A stretch of DNA of 64,000 nt from DATGSL01 sp964645585 (GTDB lineage: Bacteria > Verrucomicrobiota > Verrucomicrobiia > Opitutales > T3Sed10-336), in contig CAZYAN010000002.1 of the NCBI GenBank assembly GCA_964645585.1, forward strand, positions 75,826 to 139,825, written 5' to 3'. The position numbers and the translations under genes are program-made. Shown here piece by piece: positions 58,170-64,000 of this stretch. The notes under the pieces were generated by a model that was not told the DNA's origin, made no database searches, and worked only from the letters and a program-made list of their open reading frames with translations. How positions within the stretch are numbered: the stretch's first letter is position 1; each line of letters starts with the position of its first letter.

Positions 58170-59034
58170 TCTCCGGCCGCGCATTCAACCGCGCGCGCAG
58201 ATGGATGACGCCGAGCCCGCGGTTTACGAACATCGTCAGTCCGTCGCGATCAAAGCGTCCGGATAAATATTTTGTTCCGTAGCGCGACGGCACATAGATC
58301 GGTCCAAAAAACGGAAAACGGATCTGACCGCCATGCAGATGACCGGAGAAAATCAGCCCGTTCCGGTGTATCATTCCGTCCTCAAACAGGTCCGGGTTGT
58401 GCATCATGATCAACGCCGGTTCATCCGGATGAATTCCGCCGAAGGCACGCGTTTGATTCACATACTGCACCCCGTAATCCCGCAGACCGACCAGCGGCAG
58501 CCGGCTTCCGCCGCGCGTGAGGGCAACCGCCTGATCGATCAGCACCTGAATCCCCGCCTTCTCGAGCGCGCGTCGAACAGCGCCACCATCCACGGCGACA
58601 TCGTGGTTTCCCAAAACCGCAAAAATTCCGGTTTTCGCCCGCAGGTCCGCGAGAAGCTCCGGCAACGGCTCGATATACTCCCGCCGCGTCTGCTCGCGCG
58701 TCAGCAGATCGTCCGACGTGACAAAATCCCCCGTCAAAAAAACGATGTCCGGCTCAAGCGCATTGGCCATTCGGATGCATTTCGCCAAATATTCGCGTGA
58801 CACGAGCCGGCTGAAATGCAGATCGGACAGTTGCACAACTCGAAGCCCGGAAAATGCCGGATCAAGCCGCGGCAGCGCTACTTCCTCGCGAGTGATCACA
58901 GGGTTGGTCGGTGCAAAAAGCAGCGTATGCCACGAAGCCGCCGCCAGTCCGATCACTCCGCCCGATGCCACACGGACGAAATGTCGCCGCGTCAATCTTC
59001 GGCCCGAGGCTTTCTCCGTTTCAATCATTCTCAC
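58138..59034 (-). CDS. Metallophosphoesterase, YkuE-like
   Basis: 298 residues. A Tat-like signal (GRRLTRRHFVRVASGGVIGLAAASW) suggests export in folded form. Metal-site motifs are VQLSDLHFSRLVSREYL, FLTGDFVTSDDLL, LGNHDVAVDGGA and FSGHLHGGQIRFPFFG, complete for a calcineurin-like dimetal centre. YkuE-type enzymes act on phospholipid-derived or UDP-sugar diphosphates; the substrate here is unknown. The last 32 bases overlap the plus-strand hydrolase gene. Confidence 0.88.
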   Translation of the reverse strand: MRMIETEKASGRRLTRRHFVRVASGGVIGLAAASWHTLLFAPTNPVITREEVALPRLDPAFSGLRVVQLSDLHFSRLVSREYLAKCIRMANALEPDIVFLTGDFVTSDDLLTREQTRREYIEPLPELLADLRAKTGIFAVLGNHDVAVDGGAVRRALEKAGIQVLIDQAVALTRGGSRLPLVGLRDYGVQYVNQTRAFGGIHPDEPALIMMHNPDLFEDGMIHRNGLIFSGHLHGGQIRFPFFGPIYVPSRYGTKYLSGRFDRDGLTMFVNRGLGVIHLRARLNARPEITLATLKSGG

Positions 59035-59104
59035 TGCTTACCGGCCGCACTGCCCGTTCCGCTCGCTTTTCGCGAACGGTATGCCGCCACGCCTCCAATC
59101 GTTG

Positions 59105-61402
59105 TTACTCGCCCTCCAGTGCCGGCGGAGCGGCAAGCCAGCGCAGAAAGTCTCGCACTTGGTCAGGCGTTCCGGCAACCAGCAATTCATCCCCGGCCTT
59201 CAAGCGAACATTCGGACCTGGATCGACACGCGGCTCGCTCAGCCGTTTGATCGCCGCCACCTGCACTCCCGTTTGACGTGCGATGTCCAGTTCCGCCAAC
59301 GTCTGATTCAACCGCGGCGATCCTTCCGGAACTGTGACGGTTTCCATTTGAACTTCATCCAGCCCAAGGGTCTCCCCAGTCGTGTCGCGCGTCTGCGCCA
59401 GAAAAGAACGCGCCTTCGCCATCGGCTCATCCCGTCCGAGCAGCAGCAGCCGGTCGTGCGGGAAAAGAACCGTTTCCGGATTCGGATTTCCGATAAAAAA
59501 ACCTTGCCGATCGATTGCGATAATCGAACAGCCGAAGGTGCTCCGCAGAGCGATGTCGCCGATCTTTTTTCCCGCGCACTCGGCCAGGGCAGGCAGCTCG
59601 AAATCACTGACATTTAAATCCCAGTCCCGATGTCGGTTCAACCAGGGGGGCAGCGATTTCGTCGCGGACTTATTCGTCCCAAGCAGTTCCTCGAGTTCCA
59701 CCTCAAACTGGCTGTGTATCCGGATAATTCGGCGCCGAAAGAACAGCAGCACGAGCAGCACCAGCGCCACTACCAGGAGCAAACCCCAAACACCTGTCGC
59801 GCCGAGCGGAACGAACCCTGACAGCCAAAGAAACAGCACGAGGCCGGAAACGAGCTTAATGCCGTTTTCGATCAGAAATGGCGCAATCGTCTCCTTTTCC
59901 CGTCCGCGGCTCGTCATCTGCGCGTACAGCATCGCCAGCGCTCCGATGTTGCGCCAAACCGCCAGCAGGGGGATCAAAATGATTACGGCGGTTGCTCCCC
60001 AAAACAGGATCGCCGTCCCGTACTGAAAACCAAAATGCTGCCCAACCGCCCTGAGAATCCGGCTGTAAAGCGGATTGGCCAGGATCAGCAGCCCAGTGAC
60101 AAACAAAACCCCGACCCCGATTTGAACGAACCGGCGCCGGCTCAGCCGCCAAAAGATGCTTTCCTTCCCAATCGTCCCGAGGCGGGCCAGCCAGCGGTGA
60201 TAGAACGCGATCCCGTTGGACACCACCTTGGGCTCCAGCTTGTGAATAAACTCGCTGATGCTGGTCGAGTGCCGGACCAAGACCGGACAAAACAAGCTGG
60301 TGATCACAGAAATTCCGACCGCCAGCGGATAATATTCGGTCGGCAGCACGGATGCCGCGATCCCGGTTTGTGCGATAATAAAGGAGAACTCGCCAAGCGG
60401 CGTCAGCGCCAGCCCCGCTCGAACCGACTCTCGCGTTTCATTTCCGATCAGAACCAGGGAAAACGACGTGGCCGCCGCGCGCCCGACGATCGTCAGCACC
60501 GAAACCAGCAGAATCCAAGGCAGAATTGCGAACAGGCCGCGCACGTCGATCATCATCCCGATCGACACAAAGAATACCGTGCTGAACAGGTGCCGAAGCC
60601 CTTCAAAGCTTCGCTCCACTTCCCCGCGCTGAGGCGTTTCCGCGACAATCGCCCCGAGCAAAAACGCCCCGAGAGCAAGCGAATACCCCGCGCGGTGCGC
60701 CAGGAGCGCGAGCAGGAAGAGCATCGATGACACAAGGAGCGTCTGCAGCTCCCCGGTTGCTTTCAAACTGAGATAGCGCAGCCAGCGCGGCACCAGCAGA
60801 AGCCCGGTAACGCCAAGAAAGATGACAAACGCCCCGAACAGCCCGAACGTCCGCATCGTCGGCGTCGTCTCGCCGCCCACTCCAATCGACGAGATCAGGA
60901 ACGTCAGCGCGACAATCGCGACAATGTCCTCCAAGGCCGTCATCCCGAGTGCCAGCTGGGCACTCTTCCGATGCGTCGCTCCCAGGTCCGAAAGCGCCTT
61001 GCCAATGATCGCCGAACTGGACACCACGAGCATCGCCGCAAGAAACAAACTCTGCGTCTCCCCCGCCCCGAAGGCAACCGCCAGCAGACGCGTGATGTTG
61101 AACACCAGGAGTCCGCCGACCGCCGCGGCGATCAGGATTGAAAGACCGAGCCGGCGCAAGCGGCGCATGCTAAGGCCCATCCCAATCGAAAACATGACGA
61201 ACACCAGGCCGACTTGCGACAGAATCTGGATGTTCTCCGTCCCTTGAATCAGCGGCATGAGATTGCTTTTCGGGCCGATCATCATGCCTGCTGTCAAATA
61301 CCCGACGACGACGGACAGCCCAATCCGCTGAAACAGCCATCCGGCAAGCCCGGCGACCAGCATTACGATCGCCAGATCCTGAATAAACTGAATCCCCGTC
61401 AT
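59105..61402 (-). CDS. CPA2-type monovalent cation:proton antiporter with TrkA-C domains (KefB/YbaL-like)
   Basis: 765 residues. About twelve hydrophobic helices in the first 400 residues carry the CPA2 features LFQRIGLSVVVGYLTAGMMIG, LVFVMFSIGMGLSMRRL, ALGMTALEDIVAIVALTF (the ED pair) and LALTPLGEFSFIIAQTGI. Further helices at about 430-560 are followed by TrkA-C-like regulatory parts (FELPALAECAGKKIGDIALRS, LRLKAGDELLVAGTPDQVRDFL). It exchanges K+ or Na+ for protons. No gated KTN Rossmann domain is clear, so it differs from E. coli KefB. Confidence 0.9.
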   Translation of the reverse strand: MTGIQFIQDLAIVMLVAGLAGWLFQRIGLSVVVGYLTAGMMIGPKSNLMPLIQGTENIQILSQVGLVFVMFSIGMGLSMRRLRRLGLSILIAAAVGGLLVFNITRLLAVAFGAGETQSLFLAAMLVVSSSAIIGKALSDLGATHRKSAQLALGMTALEDIVAIVALTFLISSIGVGGETTPTMRTFGLFGAFVIFLGVTGLLLVPRWLRYLSLKATGELQTLLVSSMLFLLALLAHRAGYSLALGAFLLGAIVAETPQRGEVERSFEGLRHLFSTVFFVSIGMMIDVRGLFAILPWILLVSVLTIVGRAAATSFSLVLIGNETRESVRAGLALTPLGEFSFIIAQTGIAASVLPTEYYPLAVGISVITSLFCPVLVRHSTSISEFIHKLEPKVVSNGIAFYHRWLARLGTIGKESIFWRLSRRRFVQIGVGVLFVTGLLILANPLYSRILRAVGQHFGFQYGTAILFWGATAVIILIPLLAVWRNIGALAMLYAQMTSRGREKETIAPFLIENGIKLVSGLVLFLWLSGFVPLGATGVWGLLLVVALVLLVLLFFRRRIIRIHSQFEVELEELLGTNKSATKSLPPWLNRHRDWDLNVSDFELPALAECAGKKIGDIALRSTFGCSIIAIDRQGFFIGNPNPETVLFPHDRLLLLGRDEPMAKARSFLAQTRDTTGETLGLDEVQMETVTVPEGSPRLNQTLAELDIARQTGVQVAAIKRLSEPRVDPGPNVRLKAGDELLVAGTPDQVRDFLRWLAAPPALEGE

Positions 61403-61597
61403 GAAAAAATCAATACGCCGCGCCGTTTACTTACTCGCTGATGCCGATCAATACCATCCCTCCTCGCATCCGCAATGACATTCGCCGCACCGCTTAACCA
61501 TGTATTGGAATGAACCTCGCGTGCGCATTGATACAGGCATCTTGCCTGCGAGTTCCTCCATCGTCCGGGTCGTTCCGGCACTCCCCGGAAAGTTTCC

Positions 61598-63145
61598 TCA
61601 ATGCCGAAAATGACGTCTTCCGGTAAAGACCATCGTCATCCCGCGCTCATTGGCGGCATCAATGACTTCCTGGTCCCGAACCGAGCCGCCCGGCTGAATA
61701 GCCGCCGTCGCGCCCGCGTCCGAGGCGGCAACCAATCCGTCGGCGAACGGAAAAAAAGCGTCCGACGCCACAACCGAGCCTTGCAAATCGAGCTTCGCCT
61801 CGCCCGCCTTCCAGACGGCGATGCGCGAGCTGTCGACGCGCGACATCTGTCCCGCGCCGATCCCGAGCGTCCGTTCCGGCTTCGCATACACGATCGCATT
61901 CGACTTCACGTGTTTCACTACCCGCCAGCCAAACCGCATTGCCCTCCACTCTTCGGCAGTCGGCTCGCGCTTGGTGACGACTTGCCAATTTCCTTCACGC
62001 ACCGGCTGATCGCGGTCTTGCAGCAAAAGCCCGCCGATCACCGACCGCACTTCCTGCAACGAGTCAGCCCCGATGCCGCCTTTCGCGATCATCAGCCGCA
62101 GGTTCTTTTTCTTCCCAAGCAGCGCTCGCGCTTCCTCGGTAAATCCGGGTGCGATGATGACTTCCGAGAAAATTTCAGCAATCGCCCGCGCGACTTCTTC
62201 ATCGAGCGTCTGATTCATCACGATAATGCCGCCAAATGGCGCCTGCCGGTCGGTCGAATACGCCTCTTCCCACGCGTCGAGAAGACGGTCCGCGCTCGCG
62301 ACGCCGCAAGGATTCGTGTGCTTGAGAATCGCCACCGTCGGCCGTTCAAATTCGCCGATCAAATAAGTGGCCGCGGTGATGTCGATGATGTTGTTGTAGC
62401 TGAGCTCCTTCCCCTGCAGCTGCTCGAAATGATCGCCAAAGGAGCCGTAGAGCGCCGCCTTCTGATGCGGGTTCTCCCCGTATCGAAGATCCTGGGATTT
62501 TGGATACACTAGCTGAAACTTTTCAGGAAATCCGGCCAAACCGGCAAGGTCTGGTTCCGATTCGGCCTGACCCTCAAGGTAACCGGAGATGGCAGCGTCA
62601 TACGCGGCCGTCCGGGCGAAAACCTTTTGCGCGAGTTCTCGCCGCAGGCCGCGCAGCTTCTCTTCATCACCGAGCGAATCGAGCACGCGACCGTAATCGT
62701 CCGGGTCGCAGACGACGGTTACGCTGGCATGGTTCTTCGCCGCGCTTCGGAGCATCGACGGACCGCCGATGTCGATGTTCTCAATCGCCTCCTCAAAGGT
62801 CGTCCCGCGTTTCGCGACCGTCTCTTCAAACGGATAGAGATTGACTGCCACGAGATCGATCAGCGCGATGCCGTTCTCCTTGGCCTGCCGCAAATGATCC
62901 TCGCGGTCCCGCCGGCAGAGGAGCCCTCCGTGGATCTTCGGATGCAGCGTCTTGACTCGCCCTTCCATAATCTCCGGCGAGCCAGTGTGGTCGCTGACTT
63001 CGGTCACCGGCAGACCTTCGTCGCGCAGCAGTTTCGCCGTGCCGCCGGTCGATAACAGCCGGTAGCCATGGACCTCGACCAAGGCCTTGGCAAAGGCCGC
63101 CAGGCCGCGCTTGTCGCTCACGGAAAGGAGGGCGAATTTATCCAT
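61598..63145 (-). CDS. purH: Bifunctional AICAR formyltransferase/IMP cyclohydrolase
   Basis: 515 residues. N-terminal IMP cyclohydrolase part: FALLSVSDKRGLAAFAKAL, LLSTGGTAKLLRDEG, EGRVKTLHPKIHGGLLCRR and NIDIGGPSMLRSAAKNH. C-terminal AICAR transformylase part: VAILKHTNPCGVASADRL, with the catalytic Lys-His pair, and FGGIIVMNQTLDEEVA, ending FTGRRHFRH. It carries out the last two steps of purine synthesis. Length is normal. The 195 bases to the antiporter gene show no other gene. Confidence 0.97.
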   Translation of the reverse strand: MDKFALLSVSDKRGLAAFAKALVEVHGYRLLSTGGTAKLLRDEGLPVTEVSDHTGSPEIMEGRVKTLHPKIHGGLLCRRDREDHLRQAKENGIALIDLVAVNLYPFEETVAKRGTTFEEAIENIDIGGPSMLRSAAKNHASVTVVCDPDDYGRVLDSLGDEEKLRGLRRELAQKVFARTAAYDAAISGYLEGQAESEPDLAGLAGFPEKFQLVYPKSQDLRYGENPHQKAALYGSFGDHFEQLQGKELSYNNIIDITAATYLIGEFERPTVAILKHTNPCGVASADRLLDAWEEAYSTDRQAPFGGIIVMNQTLDEEVARAIAEIFSEVIIAPGFTEEARALLGKKKNLRLMIAKGGIGADSLQEVRSVIGGLLLQDRDQPVREGNWQVVTKREPTAEEWRAMRFGWRVVKHVKSNAIVYAKPERTLGIGAGQMSRVDSSRIAVWKAGEAKLDLQGSVVASDAFFPFADGLVAASDAGATAAIQPGGSVRDQEVIDAANERGMTMVFTGRRHFRH

Positions 63146-63258
63146 TCCTACTCTTGTTCTACCCGGTCAACCTGAGGCAAGTTAAAACCGCGGTGAAGAT
63201 GCTTCGCATTTCTTTTGGAGTTGCGCTTGGCGAGGGTCTCCGTTCTCTCGGAGGAGCT

Positions 63259-64000
63259 ATGCTTTCTTCCGTGTTATCCGCCGCGCTGCAGGGGATTGAT
63301 GCCGTGCCCGTGCAGGTTGAAGTGAATTCCGGGGAGTCCGGGGAGCCGAAATTGATTCTGGTCGGGCTTCCCGACGCCGCCGTGAAGGAATCCGATGATC
63401 GGGTGTTCTCCGCGATCAGCAACAGCGGGTTCCAAATGCCCCGCACACGCACAACGATTAATCTCGCCCCGGGGAACCTTCGAAAGGAGGGACCGATGTA
63501 CGACCTGCCGATCGGATTAGGCATTCTCGCCGCGACCGGTCAGCTCGATCCTTCGCGCCTTCAGGATTTCTTGATCGCTGGCGAACTCAGCCTCTCCGGC
63601 GCGACTCGTCCCGTCAAAGGCGGCCTCGCGATGGCCCTGCTCGCCCGGGATCTCGGAAAGCGAGGACTTTTTCTCCCTGCCGAATCCGCCGAAGAAGCGT
63701 CTCTCATCCAGAAGATCGATGTCTTTCCAATAGCGTCGCTGGACGAGGCATTTCGCTTCCTCAGCGGTGAGCGCCAGATCGCTCCACTCCGTACAACCGC
63801 CGTCAGCATCCAGACGCGTCAAGGCGCGGGCAACGGCGCCGAACGCGCCAACGGCCCAGGCGCGCCAATCGATTTTTCGGAGATCAAAGGGCAGCACAGC
63901 GTCCGGCGCGCGGTCGAGGTCGCGGTCGCCGGCGGACATAATCTTTTGATGATCGGCCCTCCCGGCTCGGGAAAGTCGATGATCGCCAAGCGAATTTCCA
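63259..64000 (+). CDS. comM: ComM/YifB family Mg chelatase-like ATPase, 3' part missing
   Basis: Plus-strand frame from ATG at 63259, still open at base 64000, giving about 247 N-terminal residues. A strong Shine-Dalgarno (GGAGGAGC) precedes it. The translation has MLSSVLSAALQGIDAVPVQV, LVGLPDAAVKESDDRVFSAI, TINLAPGNLRKEGPMYDLPI and then Walker A LLMIGPPGSGKSMIAKRIS at the window edge. This is the ChlI-like AAA+ family linked to natural transformation (branch migration) in other bacteria. The Sensor and C-terminal parts lie outside the window. Confidence 0.95.
   Translation, partial: MLSSVLSAALQGIDAVPVQVEVNSGESGEPKLILVGLPDAAVKESDDRVFSAISNSGFQMPRTRTTINLAPGNLRKEGPMYDLPIGLGILAATGQLDPSRLQDFLIAGELSLSGATRPVKGGLAMALLARDLGKRGLFLPAESAEEASLIQKIDVFPIASLDEAFRFLSGERQIAPLRTTAVSIQTRQGAGNGAERANGPGAPIDFSEIKGQHSVRRAVEVAVAGGHNLLMIGPPGSGKSMIAKRIS

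Noticed and set aside
1..64000. CRISPR array, insertion sequences or prophage genes
   Set aside because: No regularly spaced direct repeats, transposase, integrase or phage structural proteins were found on either strand.

Overview
The window looks like chromosomal DNA of a Gram-negative bacterium of the PVC superphylum, most likely a Verrucomicrobiota member. The reasons are a large PVC-type protein with one CxxCH heme site, pseudopilin-like and LamG-like exported proteins, a KDO transferase (so an LPS outer membrane), a GC-rich composition and weak Shine-Dalgarno signals at many genes. The phylum is inferred; there is no rRNA or phylogeny here. I see no insertion sequence, prophage, integrase or CRISPR array. 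One tRNA-Lys(TTT) is present at 32411-32485.

Layout. 1-6.3 kb: threonine catabolism (kbl cut by the window edge, tdh), the PVC heme protein and nagB. 6.7-10.3 kb: a three-gene minus-strand set of a C39-like peptidase, a RimK-like ATP-grasp ligase and a GCS2-type glutamate-cysteine ligase, which looks like a peptide or amide synthesis unit. 10.4-19 kb: a GYF/pseudopilin-like membrane protein, an intergenic repeat patch, and a Bat (aerotolerance) operon (DUF4381, BatA, fused BatB-BatC, BatD, BatE). 19.3-28.4 kb: envelope and housekeeping genes on the minus strand (waaA, DUF192, malQ, lepB, lepA, fabD, pilT). 28.5-30.8 kb: dapA-dapB-ruvA. 30.9-32.2 kb: an ECF sigma factor with a translationally coupled likely anti-sigma factor. 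32.4-37.7 kb: tRNA-Lys, HIT protein, phoH, 7TM-HD phosphohydrolase, ybeY, recO.

37.9-44 kb: accessory exported proteins: a giant RCC1-propeller plus Ig-domain protein, an XRE-cupin regulator, a pseudopilin and a LamG-like protein whose signal peptide lies in another frame. 44.2-49.7 kb: nth, a small lipoprotein, a NagX-like acetyltransferase, a sugar isomerase-like protein, tsaB and alr. 49.7-54.9 kb: a five-gene fatty-acid-like operon (fabF, acp, two CrtI/RetSat-like FAD oxidoreductases, fabZ), the best candidate for an undescribed biosynthetic system because it pairs chain elongation with double-bond chemistry but has no ketoreductase. 55-64 kb: a small acidic protein, three tandem Hsp20 genes with an inverted repeat and a sigma-54-like promoter candidate, an alpha/beta hydrolase, a metallophosphoesterase, a CPA2 antiporter, purH and a comM gene cut by the right edge.

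Most coordinates are secure at stop codons; several starts are judgement calls and are flagged. Function calls come from reading motifs, not from database searches.
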